From Planctomycetota bacterium (GTDB lineage Bacteria > Planctomycetota > Planctomycetia > Pirellulales > Thermoguttaceae), in NCBI GenBank assembly GCA_023621895.1, contig JAMOAF010000112.1, positions 1 to 15,408 on the forward strand: a stretch of 15,408 bases of DNA, written 5' to 3'. The position numbers were made by a program, and so were the translations under genes. Shown in pieces: positions 7,071-14,462 of this stretch. The notes beneath the pieces are model-generated. The model was not told the DNA's origin. It saw only the letters and a list, made by a program, of their open reading frames with translations, and did no database searches. Positions within the stretch are counted from its first letter, which is position 1. The number at the start of each line of letters is the position of its first letter.

Positions 7071-10000
7071 GGACTGGCCTTTTCCATCATCGTTCGGATT
7101 GGCGCCCGGCTCTGCAAGTAGGCGTCGTAATGGAGCAGCAGATCGGCCACTGCCTCGAGCTGGTCGCGGCTCGCGGCCGGCATCAGGTCTTGGCCGAGCG
7201 CCGCGCCCTCCGGCGGGAAGTTCACCGGCATCCCCGTGTAGGGCAAGATCGACCGCGGATCGGCCAGCCAGCGGCGGAGATACTCCGGCCGGATGCGGCG
7301 CCCCACCTGCGCCAGATCGGGAGCGAGAATCGTCTGCGTCTCCCCCCCCGGACTGTAATCGCCGATGCGGTGGCATTTCGCACAGAAGGTCGTCCGATCG
7401 ACGACGATCCGCATCGCCTGCTCCCAGGAAGAAATTCGCGCCGCATCGATGCTGTCCCGCGGGAGGTTCTCCGGCCCGGCAACGTACGGGAAATCCACGC
7501 CGCCGGCTGCCGCAAAATAGTCAACCAGTGCGGCTGCCTCGTCGGGCGAAAGCTGAAATCGAGGCATCCGCATGGTCAACGAGGGCCGGATCGTCGCCGG
7601 CGACAGCAAGTAGTTGTAGAGCCAGCCGGGCTGGGCTCGCCGGCCCTCGCCAACCAGCGGCGGCGGCACCCGGCCCCAGGCCTCCATCCAGGCGGCGCCG
7701 GCCTCTTCCGCCACGCGCGGATAGAGCAGCCGCGCAAACGCGCCGCCCCAGCTCGCGTAGCGCGCCGTGATCCACGGCTCGGAGATCGGCACCTGGGCGC
7801 CGCTGACCGGCCAGACCTCTCCGTTGATCAGCGCAGGCTCCCAGAGGCCGAAAATATAGAGCGGATTGCCCTCGTCGTCCTCGTCCACGATCAACTCGCC
7901 CGACCGGTCGACACGCCCCTCGCCCACCGCCTCCGCATGGGCCCAGCCGCGGCGATCCCGCCGCAGCGACCGAGCGATTTCGTCCTCCGTGAATTTTGGC
8001 TGCACGAAATCGTATGCCGCGATCGCCGTCGGGCCGTACCACGACGACGGGTCATAAGAAAAACTCCAATGCTCCATCCGCAACGCGTGGCACTCGGCGC
8101 AGCCATAGCGGTCGAGCACTTTGCGGCCTTCGATCACCGCGCTGCCGCGGCGGTCCGGCGCATGCACGTAGCGCGGTGCGGGCGGGTCGGCAACCAGTCC
8201 GAGCAGGAACGTCACAATCGCCTCGCGCTGGTCGGACGAAAACGAGAACTGGCCCATCGTGAGCCGTTCGTTGAACTCTTTCTGCTCCGCCACTTTGTAG
8301 TCAAAGCTGCGGGGGGCGCGGAGTTTCTGCCAGGCGAAGCCTTCGCGGCGCCTGCCCGAGATCGCCGCGAGATAAAAATCGCGATCAGCCGCCGAGCCGT
8401 CGGACGGCTCCCGCGGCGGATGCCTTTCCAGGAATCGTTCCACCTGTTCGAATCCCAGCAGCGATTCCTGCTTCCGCCCCCAATCGGCCAGCGCCGGCCC
8501 GATCGGCTGGGCGTCTTCAAAGCCGGGGATGTCGTGGCAGCCGGCACAGCCGCGCTTGCGGATCGTCCGCCGCCCCACGTAGCGGAGCTTCGCCTCGACG
8601 CCGGCCGGCGCGGCCAATTCCACGGCGTCGCCGAGGTCGCCGCCGCGCGGAGCCAAAACGCCGCCGGCCAGCAGCGAGCCGACCTCTTTATCTGTGAATC
8701 GTTTGACCAGGTGGCTCCGTGCCAGCGCGTCCAGGTCGGCCGTGACGAGCGGCGGCGGAGGCGCCAGCCTCTCGCCCGGCGACGCGAGCAGATAGGCTGC
8801 CAGGTCAGCCGCCGGGTCGCTCATGCGGGGCCGCCCGTCGGGCGTCTCGCCGTCGACGGGTTCGGGCGCGAGGAGCGGGTTGGGCATCCGCGTCCGCGGC
8901 CAATAGTGCGCCGGATCGCGAATCCAGCCAGCCAGCCACTTCTCGGCCGCGGTCGAGAAGATCGACGCCAGCCCGCTCAAATCGGCGCCGACCGTCGACG
9001 TGGCTTCGGGCACGTCTTGATGGCGGTGGCAGGCCGCGCAGCCGCGGCGGACCAGCAGCTCCCGGCCCCGCACGGCCGACGGTGGTTCGGTAACCCCGCT
9101 CGCCGACGGCGGCGGATCGACCGGCTGCGACGCGGCCAGCAGATAGCTCGCAATCGCCCGGACTTCAACGGCTTCTAAGCGCCGCGCCGTTGCCGCCTCG
9201 TCGCCCTCGAGGTGTTCGTGGAGCCCGAACAGGCGGGGCATGCGAGTCGAACGGCGCAACCGGCTCGGGTCGGCGATCCAATTGGCGAGCCCGTCGGCAC
9301 TGAGCCGCTCGGCCGCGTGCCGCAGGCTCGGCCCGACTTTGCGCATCGTGCCCGGCTTCAGTGGCTCGCTCTGCTCGATGGCGGCCGGCTCAAGCCGCAT
9401 GTCCGGACCAATGCTTCTGCCAGCCGCGTCCACCCCGCTGATCTCGTGGCAACCGAAGCATCCGTGCTGGCGGACGAGGTGGTAGCCCGCCAGCAGCTTG
9501 GGCGCGGGCGGAGTGAGAAACCGCTCGCTCGCTTCAAGATCGACGACGTCGTGATGGCACTTCAGGCAACTGCTTTCCAGGAAGCGTGCCGGCAGCATGG
9601 GAAAGTCCCAGTGCTCGTTGCGCGACCAGTCGTGCCGCGCGCGCCAGAACGCCGTTTGTTGCGTTGTATTCGGGCTGTGCGAGGCAAGGGCAAACTGCGT
9701 GGCGCTTCCCTGTCCCGCATGGCAGATCGTGCAGCCGAACTCCGCCGCCGGGTGCGGGCTGTCGCCGCCGGCGAACAGGTCGATCCGCGGATGGCCGCTG
9801 TAAGGCTGCGGTAATCCTCGCTCGATCTCCAGGTTAAGCGGTTCGCCCCAAACAAGCCCCGAAGTCAGCCGCCCGGCGGCGGCGTCTCGGTCGGCGACCG
9901 GTTGGCCCCCGATGCTCAGAATCCCGTCGCCGGGATAAAGACCCGCGCGGGCCGCCGCCGTCTCGTTGCCAACGGCCGAGACCGTTGGGACATTCTCGTC

Positions 10001-10492
10001 CAGAATCCCCCGCGGCGCGAGCGAGAAACCGTAGAGCGACTCGGTCGTATGCCCACCGCCGGGCGGACCTGGCGGCGTGGCCAGCTCGACCGTCAACCGC
10101 TCCGCTCGGCCGAAACCGGGGCTCGAGCCGCCGCCCCGCTCGATCCCCAGGTGGCACGTCGTGCAGCGATCGAACCGGGCGACGCGGCGAAAGTTGTAGT
10201 CGATCGTCAATTCAGGAAGCCAGATCTGCTGCACCGCAAGCCAGCGCGCATGGGCATCGACAAACGGCAGCCGGGCCAGCCACTTCGCCAGCGCCGATGG
10301 CTGCTCCGCCGCTTCCGGACGCGTCCACCACGGTTCAACCCGGTCGCGGAAGGTCCGCTGATACGCTTTCCACGGACGGTTGTGGTCAACGGCGATCATC
10401 CACACGGTCGCGCCGACGAGCACGGCCGCGGAAACCGCGAACACCAGGTGCAGCCGCTTTATGTTGTAATAAGTCTTGTCGGAAGATCGCAT
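7067..10492 (-). CDS. Membrane-anchored octahaem c-type cytochrome with PDZ-like domain
   Basis: This 1141-residue protein probably takes electrons from an associated cytochrome b complex. One hydrophobic helix (about 16-34) anchors it, with the rest outside. Eight CxxCH motifs begin at residues 110, 254, 309, 345, 485, 649, 798 and 1037. Between the first two lies a PDZ-like segment (about 170-225) with AARAGLYPGDGILSIGGQPV. Class I cytochrome c features such as TRMPR, TRMPN, MRMPRF and YTGMPV supply possible Met ligands. The start is ATG at 10492; no good ribosome binding site precedes it, so it may be translationally tied to the upstream cytochrome b gene 120 bp away. Its stop lies inside a 39-bp repeat. 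Such giant cytochromes beside cytochrome b genes recur in planctomycetes as I recall; the exact complex is uncertain. Confidence 0.85.
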   Translation of the reverse strand: MRSSDKTYYNIKRLHLVFAVSAAVLVGATVWMIAVDHNRPWKAYQRTFRDRVEPWWTRPEAAEQPSALAKWLARLPFVDAHARWLAVQQIWLPELTIDYNFRRVARFDRCTTCHLGIERGGGSSPGFGRAERLTVELATPPGPPGGGHTTESLYGFSLAPRGILDENVPTVSAVGNETAAARAGLYPGDGILSIGGQPVADRDAAAGRLTSGLVWGEPLNLEIERGLPQPYSGHPRIDLFAGGDSPHPAAEFGCTICHAGQGSATQFALASHSPNTTQQTAFWRARHDWSRNEHWDFPMLPARFLESSCLKCHHDVVDLEASERFLTPPAPKLLAGYHLVRQHGCFGCHEISGVDAAGRSIGPDMRLEPAAIEQSEPLKPGTMRKVGPSLRHAAERLSADGLANWIADPSRLRRSTRMPRLFGLHEHLEGDEAATARRLEAVEVRAIASYLLAASQPVDPPPSASGVTEPPSAVRGRELLVRRGCAACHRHQDVPEATSTVGADLSGLASIFSTAAEKWLAGWIRDPAHYWPRTRMPNPLLAPEPVDGETPDGRPRMSDPAADLAAYLLASPGERLAPPPPLVTADLDALARSHLVKRFTDKEVGSLLAGGVLAPRGGDLGDAVELAAPAGVEAKLRYVGRRTIRKRGCAGCHDIPGFEDAQPIGPALADWGRKQESLLGFEQVERFLERHPPREPSDGSAADRDFYLAAISGRRREGFAWQKLRAPRSFDYKVAEQKEFNERLTMGQFSFSSDQREAIVTFLLGLVADPPAPRYVHAPDRRGSAVIEGRKVLDRYGCAECHALRMEHWSFSYDPSSWYGPTAIAAYDFVQPKFTEDEIARSLRRDRRGWAHAEAVGEGRVDRSGELIVDEDDEGNPLYIFGLWEPALINGEVWPVSGAQVPISEPWITARYASWGGAFARLLYPRVAEEAGAAWMEAWGRVPPPLVGEGRRAQPGWLYNYLLSPATIRPSLTMRMPRFQLSPDEAAALVDYFAAAGGVDFPYVAGPENLPRDSIDAARISSWEQAMRIVVDRTTFCAKCHRIGDYSPGGETQTILAPDLAQVGRRIRPEYLRRWLADPRSILPYTGMPVNFPPEGAALGQDLMPAASRDQLEAVADLLLHYDAYLQSRAPIRTMMEKASP

Positions 10493-10514
10493 CGGAATGC
10501 CGTAGGGTGGTGCA

Positions 10515-10540
10515 AGCGAACCAACCCGAAGCGGTTCGCT
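10515..10540. repeat. Intercistronic palindrome between the cytochrome b and c genes
   Basis: AGCGAACC (10515-10522) and GGTTCGCT (10533-10540) are perfect 8-bp arms around a 10-base loop. Adjacent GTAGGGTGGTGCAAGCGAA resembles a GTAGGGTGGG-type dispersed repeat known from planctomycetes and other bacteria, from memory only. It lies in the 120-bp gap of the minus-strand pair and could set the relative amounts of the two messages. Confidence 0.6.
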
Positions 10541-10612
10541 CTCCCTCTATTGTCGCCAGGAACCATTCAATTCATCATCACCAAAACGCCAGCGCGCCCC
10601 ACCGCAAACAAC

Positions 10613-11953
10613 CTAGAAATTAAAAAAATACTCGGGCATGCTGACAATATAACTCAGGCCGGTGGTCCAGCGGAGCAACATCTTAATCGGCAGCATGAGC
10701 ATCATCAAAAGCAGCAGTGCCGCGATCCAGTAGCGCCCCCGGCTGAGCGCCCGCCGGTGCCGCCGAAGCCGCGTCCGGCCGAGCAGAGCGGGCAATCCAA
10801 GGAAGGTGCCGGCTAAGAGGACAATCCCCGGCGCCTCGCGCCAGAAGATGGTCGCCAGCTTCTTCAGCATGCCATGATCCAGGTCCGCACGCGGCAGCCC
10901 CGCCCCCAGGCAGGTATCCCAGAAGAAGGTCGCAAGCGTGACGTTGCCGAGCGCCTCGACCTTGCCGAAATCGCGGATTTCGTAGAGCCCGAAGAATCCC
11001 CAGCTCGGCCCGCGAAAAAACGTGCCGATCAGGATCAGCAGAATCCATAGCTGCAAGAATCCGAACTGGAAAACGGCGTAGGCGAACGGCCGCTCGGCGA
11101 TCGTATAGTAGCCGTTGCCTCGCGGATTCTGGTCGAGATAGGGAATCGCCGCCAGCCCGAAGATGATCAGCAGCGGGAAAATCACCCCGGCGATCGACGC
11201 ATCGAAGAAAACAAGCATCTCTTGCAAGCCGAGAAAATACCAGGGGGCCTTGGCCGGGTTGGGGGTCACAACCGGGTTGGCGGGCTGCTCCAGCGGGGCG
11301 GGGAGCAGAATCGACCAGGCGACCAGGCCCGCCAAAAGCAGCACCATGCAAATCAGCTCGATGTAAACCAGGTCGGGCCAGACAAGGACCCTCCCGCTCA
11401 ACTCTTTCTCCGCGGGCGGCAGGCCGCCGGCCGCGCGGCGGTCGTTTTCCACGGCCTTCCAAGCCCCAAGCCACACGAACAAGCCAATCAAGAACACCAT
11501 GCCGACAATCGGCACGTTGTCCGCGCGCGAGACGACGGCCGTGAACTCGCGATCGGTCAGCGACAGGCCCAAGAGCAGGATCGCCGCGTTGCAGGTCGCC
11601 CAGGCGATTGCCGGGCGGACGAGCACTCGCCGGAAGACGTAGAACGCCGCCAGCACCGAAAACGCCGCCAGCGTGAATGGGATCGGGCCGAGGCAGGCGT
11701 CGATGGCCTGCTTGGCCCACTCGGGCATCAGCGGAGGCCGGCCCTGGAAGGCGCGCACCGCGCCGCCGAGAAAACCGGCCGCCACCAGCCCCCAGGCCAG
11801 CGCCCCGCCCCAAGCCCTCCTCCCGCCGCGCAGGCTGCTGGCGGCCGCGGCGAGATTCAGCCCCGCGGCCAACGCATAGAGACCGCCGAGAAAACCGGCA
11901 ACGGTCGCGATGAATTGCTGCGGATTGTCGTACATTTCCACGAGCGGACCCAC
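10613..11953 (-). CDS. Cytochrome b C-terminal-half protein with extra N-terminal membrane region
   Basis: The 446-residue membrane protein carries the C-terminal domain of cytochrome b / subunit IV: NPVVTPNPAKAPWYFLGLQE (226-245) is the signature of the quinone-site loop in split or QcrC-type cytochrome b. About five hydrophobic segments follow from 195 on. The first 170 residues hold about five more (near 13-36, 48-68, 88-108, 112-132, 147-165), and there is no histidine before residue 360, so this protein cannot ligate the two b haems. They must be supplied by a separate N-terminal cytochrome b not present here. The start is GTG at 11953 or ATG at 11935 (MYDNPQQF); neither has a strong ribosome binding site. 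It lies 54-72 bp after dapB and directly upstream of the octahaem gene. Confidence 0.85.
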   Translation of the reverse strand: MGPLVEMYDNPQQFIATVAGFLGGLYALAAGLNLAAAASSLRGGRRAWGGALAWGLVAAGFLGGAVRAFQGRPPLMPEWAKQAIDACLGPIPFTLAAFSVLAAFYVFRRVLVRPAIAWATCNAAILLLGLSLTDREFTAVVSRADNVPIVGMVFLIGLFVWLGAWKAVENDRRAAGGLPPAEKELSGRVLVWPDLVYIELICMVLLLAGLVAWSILLPAPLEQPANPVVTPNPAKAPWYFLGLQEMLVFFDASIAGVIFPLLIIFGLAAIPYLDQNPRGNGYYTIAERPFAYAVFQFGFLQLWILLILIGTFFRGPSWGFFGLYEIRDFGKVEALGNVTLATFFWDTCLGAGLPRADLDHGMLKKLATIFWREAPGIVLLAGTFLGLPALLGRTRLRRHRRALSRGRYWIAALLLLMMLMLPIKMLLRWTTGLSYIVSMPEYFFNF

Positions 11954-12007
11954 GGATCGCTACGGAGTCAGTCGGCGGCGTGGCCCCGCCGCGCGCCCTC
12001 CCGGCGT

Positions 12008-12799
12008 CTAAAGCCCCAGCACGTCCTCCATGCCGTAGAGGCCCGGCTCCTTGCCCGCGAGGAATTTTGCCGCGGCCAGCGCGCCGAGGGCGTAGCAGTC
12101 GCGGCTTGTCGCCCGCACGCTGAGCTCGACCATCTCGCCGAGCATCGCGAAGACGATCGTGTGCGCGCCGGCATCGTCGCCGGCGCGGATCGCGTGGTAG
12201 CCGATCTCGCCGTGGGGCCGCGCGCCGATCCGCCCCTGGCGGCCGTGACGGTGCGACGCCTGGCCCATCAGGCCGGAGATGATCCGCCCGAACTTCAAAG
12301 CCGTGCCGCTCGGCGCGTCCTCCTTGAAACGGTGGTGCCGTTCGAGAATTTCCACGTCGGCATCCTGGTTCTTCAGTGCCCTGGCGGCAACCTCCGCCAG
12401 TTTCATCGTCAGATTGACCGCCATGCTCATGTTCGGCGACCGGAGGACCGGGATCACTTCGGCGGCGGCCATCAGCTTGGCTTCCCGCTCGTCGCTCAGG
12501 CCGGTCGTGGCGAACACGAGCGGAATCCGGCCCTCCAGGCAGATCTGGAGGACCGATTCGGTCGCCTCGGGCAGGGAAAAGTCAACCAACGCGTCGGCCT
12601 CCGCCGTGAGGCTGGCGGAGAGCGAAATGCCGAGGCGGCCGACCGCGGCAAGCTGACCGGCGTCCTCGCCCAATTCAGGATGCGTGGGCGATTCGAGCGC
12701 CGCCACGAGCTTCAGCTCGGGGTCGGCAACCGTCAAGGCAACCAGCCGCCGCCCCATGCGGCCGGCAGCGCCGTGGATCGCGATACGAAGCGCTGTCAT
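12008..12799 (-). CDS. dapB: 4-hydroxy-tetrahydrodipicolinate reductase
   Basis: This cytosolic enzyme reduces hydroxy-tetrahydrodipicolinate with NAD(P)H in the diaminopimelate/lysine pathway. It is 263 residues long, typical of the family. The nucleotide-binding loop is GAAGRMG (10-16). The segment VFATTG (95-100) and the catalytic ERHHRFKEDAPSGTAL (153-168) follow, with H155/H156, K159 and the DAPSGT substrate loop intact. The C-terminus has the usual IRAGDDAGAHTIVF and ALGALAAAKFL. The ATG at 12799 is chosen because homology (MTALRIAIHGAAGRMG) begins there; a longer frame to 13024 would add 75 unrelated residues. Only a weak ribosome binding site precedes it. It leads into the cytochrome b gene on the same strand; any shared transcript is not obviously functional. 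Confidence 0.95.
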   Translation of the reverse strand: MTALRIAIHGAAGRMGRRLVALTVADPELKLVAALESPTHPELGEDAGQLAAVGRLGISLSASLTAEADALVDFSLPEATESVLQICLEGRIPLVFATTGLSDEREAKLMAAAEVIPVLRSPNMSMAVNLTMKLAEVAARALKNQDADVEILERHHRFKEDAPSGTALKFGRIISGLMGQASHRHGRQGRIGARPHGEIGYHAIRAGDDAGAHTIVFAMLGEMVELSVRATSRDCYALGALAAAKFLAGKEPGLYGMEDVLGL

Positions 12800-13039
12800 G
12801 CGTTGTTTCCGTCTACCTTTCGCATTCTGTCCAGGAAAGCCAAGATGCCATTCTCGCCCAGCGGCGGCCCGTTTGGCAACACCCGGACCCGTCCCCGCCC
12901 GGCGCGGGCACGGCCAGGCCATGAACCGCTGTGCCGTAAATGTTGAGCCATCGGCTGCGACGAGATAGAATCTAATTGAAAGCGTCGACCGAGGGTAGGG
13001 TCCTTTCCCGCTCGTGACGCGCAAGCTTGTGAGGGCGCC

Positions 13040-13603
13040 ATGTCGGCACTAGCCCACCCGATCAGAACGGCCGAGGAGTTGCTCGCGGCCTCAACAGACT
13101 TGGGGCGTTGTGAACTCGTGCGCGGGGAGCTGATCATGATGACCCCAGGGAAAGGGCGGCACGCCGCGATCGGCGCAAGAATTACACGGGCACTCGTTAA
13201 TTTCGCCGACGCCAGCGGCCTCGGCGAGGTGTTTGACAGCTCCGCCGGCTACGTCGTGTCGCGCAATCCAGACACGGTGCGTGAACCCGACGTCTCGTTT
13301 CTTGGCGTGGAGCGGTTGAAGGAACAGGACCTCGACGCGTTCCTCGAAGGAGCTCCCGATCTGGCCGTCGAGGTCCTCTCGCCCACCAACACAACGGCCG
13401 AGATGCGCGAAAAGATGGCCGATTACTTTAGGTCGGGGTGCCGCGTCGTCTGGATTGTCGATCCGCTGCGAAGGAGCGTGGCCGTCCATCGCCCGAAGGC
13501 TGCTCCGGTTGTTCTCACCGAGGACGACACGCTGACCGAAGCGGAGCTACTGCCGGGCTTTTCACTCCCCGTGCGCGCGATTTTTTCGCGCTCTCACGGA
13601 TGA
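13040..13603 (+). CDS. Uma2 family protein (PD-(D/E)XK nuclease-like)
   Basis: A 187-residue protein of the Uma2/DUF820 family, small restriction-nuclease-fold proteins abundant in cyanobacteria and planctomycetes with unknown biological role. The conserved core is present: ELVRGELI (25-32), REPDVSFLG (81-89), PDLAVEVLSPTN (106-117), K125 in MREKMADYF, and VVWIVDP (136-142). E25, D84, E111 and K125 are the likely catalytic set, so it appears intact. GAGGG lies 4 bases before the ATG at 13040. It is divergent from dapB across a 240-bp gap in which I see no clear signal, and it is followed at once by a palindromic repeat array. No partner gene is visible, so it is probably a solitary accessory gene. 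Confidence 0.88.
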   Translation: MSALAHPIRTAEELLAASTDLGRCELVRGELIMMTPGKGRHAAIGARITRALVNFADASGLGEVFDSSAGYVVSRNPDTVREPDVSFLGVERLKEQDLDAFLEGAPDLAVEVLSPTNTTAEMREKMADYFRSGCRVVWIVDPLRRSVAVHRPKAAPVVLTEDDTLTEAELLPGFSLPVRAIFSRSHG

Positions 13604-13610
13604 CCATCTC

Positions 13611-13855
13611 CTGGTTCCCAAGCTCCAGCCTCACTCCTGGTTCCCAAGCTCCAGCTTGGGAACGGCTGCCCCGCCAGCAACCCCTCACTCCTGGTTCCCA
13701 AGCTCCAGCTTGGGAACCGCTGCCCCGCCGGCAACCCCTCACTCCTGGTTCCCAAGCTCCAGCTTGGGAACCGCTGCCCCGCCAGCTACCCCTCACTCCT
13801 GGTTCCCAAGCTCCAGCTTGGGAACCGCTGCCCCGCCAGCTACCGGCATTTTGGT
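13611..13855. repeat. Tandem array of a 54-bp unit carrying a 24-bp palindrome
   Basis: The palindrome GTTCCCAAGCT-CC-AGCTTGGGAAC lies at 13640-13663, 13694-13717, 13748-13771 and 13802-13825, always 54 bases apart, with 30-base spacers of the type CGCTGCCCCGCCAGC plus CCCCTCACTCCTG. A truncated first copy at 13611-13628 lacks the right arm. The spacers are almost identical, so the whole 54-bp unit was duplicated; this is not a CRISPR array. Each palindrome can form an 11-bp hairpin. It lies between the convergent Uma2 and lipoprotein genes and may act as a two-way terminator or as a REP-like mobile element. Confidence 0.9.
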
Positions 13856-13900
13856 TCCGCTCAGACGCCAAAAGTTGCCCCTGGCGGCTCGCCAATCCCT

Positions 13901-14356
13901 TCACTCCAGCTCGATCGTCAGGTCGCTCAAGCCGCTCTCGGGAACGTCTTGAGTTAACCCCGAGGTATCGGCATTCTGGTACTTCTTGGGGATTTCGACG
14001 GGCGGCTTGGGCAGATTCGCCGGATTGTCGATCACCTCCTCGTTTCCCGGAGTGCCCGCCTCGCCGCCGCCGGCCCAGACGATCGCCACCCTGTGCAGGC
14101 CCGGCGGGGCGCCGTCGCCGACTCGGTTCGTCCCCATCGTGAATTTCCCGTCTGAATCCGTCACACCGGTGGCCGCGCGGCGCCCGTCGGTGGGCAAGAA
14201 TGTCACCTGAAAACCTTCCAGCGGTTTTCCCTCATAGGTCAGCGTTCCAGAAACCGGAACCACCTCTTCGATTTGAGCAATCGGACCGGGACGGCCACCG
14301 CAGCCGAGGCAGGGTAATGCCGCGAAGAGAATCGCAGCGCGCAATGAAATCGACAT
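13901..14356 (-). CDS. Small lipoprotein, transthyretin-like / carboxypeptidase-regulatory-like
   Basis: A 151-residue secreted lipoprotein. MSISLRAAILFAALPCLGC is a lipoprotein signal with the modified cysteine probably C19. The mature part is a single beta-sandwich type domain: PVSGTLTYEGKPLEGFQVTF (34-53), then VTDSDGKFTMGT (65-76) and GLHRVAIVWAG (86-96). The C-terminal third, with PPVEIPKKYQNADTSGLTQDV, is the typical ending of these planctomycete lipoproteins. The ATG at 14356 follows AAGGAG by 10 bases. It lies 106 bp after the DUF1559 gene on the same strand, a pairing frequently seen in planctomycetes. The function is unknown, probably at the cell surface or periplasm. Confidence 0.85.
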   Translation of the reverse strand: MSISLRAAILFAALPCLGCGGRPGPIAQIEEVVPVSGTLTYEGKPLEGFQVTFLPTDGRRAATGVTDSDGKFTMGTNRVGDGAPPGLHRVAIVWAGGGEAGTPGNEEVIDNPANLPKPPVEIPKKYQNADTSGLTQDVPESGLSDLTIELE

Positions 14357-14366
14357 AACCAGTAGG

Positions 14367-14372
14367 CTCCTT
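14367..14372 (-). promoter_or_regulatory. Ribosome binding site of the small lipoprotein gene
   Basis: On the minus strand this reads AAGGAG, 10 bases before the ATG at 14356. It decides this start over an upstream in-frame extension of 40 residues that would hide the lipoprotein signal. Confidence 0.75.
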
Positions 14373-14386
14373 GAAAATGGCTGTGG

Positions 14387-14419
14387 AAAAGGCCCCGCCA
14401 GCCACGGCCGGCGGGGGCC
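14387..14419 (-). terminator. Probable intrinsic terminator or attenuator after the DUF1559 gene
   Basis: Read on the minus strand, GGCCCCCGCC (14419-14410) pairs with GGCGGGGCC (14399-14391) with one bulged base, and TTTT (14390-14387) follows directly. This is the form of a rho-independent terminator. It stands between the DUF1559 stop and the lipoprotein start, so it may separate the two genes or lower expression of the second. Confidence 0.6.
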
Positions 14420-14442
14420 GAACAACCGATACGCGGTTTCAA

Positions 14443-14460
14443 CGCCGGCACGCGCCGGCG
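14443..14460 (-). other. Short GC-rich hairpin next to the DUF1559 stop
   Basis: CGCCGGC (14443-14449) and GCCGGCG (14454-14460) form a 7-bp stem around a 4-base loop, two bases past the stop codon at 14463. No T-run follows on the minus strand. It may stabilise the 3' end of the message or assist the terminator at 14387-14419. Confidence 0.5.
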
Positions 14461-14462
14461 GG

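Noticed and set aside
6503..9178. Long plus-strand open frame of 891 codons
   Set aside because: It overlaps the FAD oxidoreductase in another frame and runs antisense to the octahaem cytochrome; its Arg/Pro-rich composition is typical of shadow frames in GC-rich DNA.
11975..11992. Terminator between dapB and the cytochrome b gene
   Set aside because: GCGGCG and CGCCGC can pair around a 6-base loop, but the stem is short and no T-run follows, so it is not convincing in such GC-rich DNA.
12800..13024. N-terminal extension of dapB by 75 residues
   Set aside because: DapB homology starts at the ATG at 12799; the extension has no similarity to the family and would cross the likely promoter region.
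13611..13855. CRISPR array
   Set aside because: The spacers are nearly identical and the full 54-bp unit is repeated, which is tandem duplication of a palindromic element; no cas genes are present.
13515..13904. Repetitive minus-strand protein with GSQAGAWEPGV units
   Set aside because: It exists only because the 54-bp DNA repeat is a multiple of three; it overlaps the Uma2 gene and has no ribosome binding site or family likeness.
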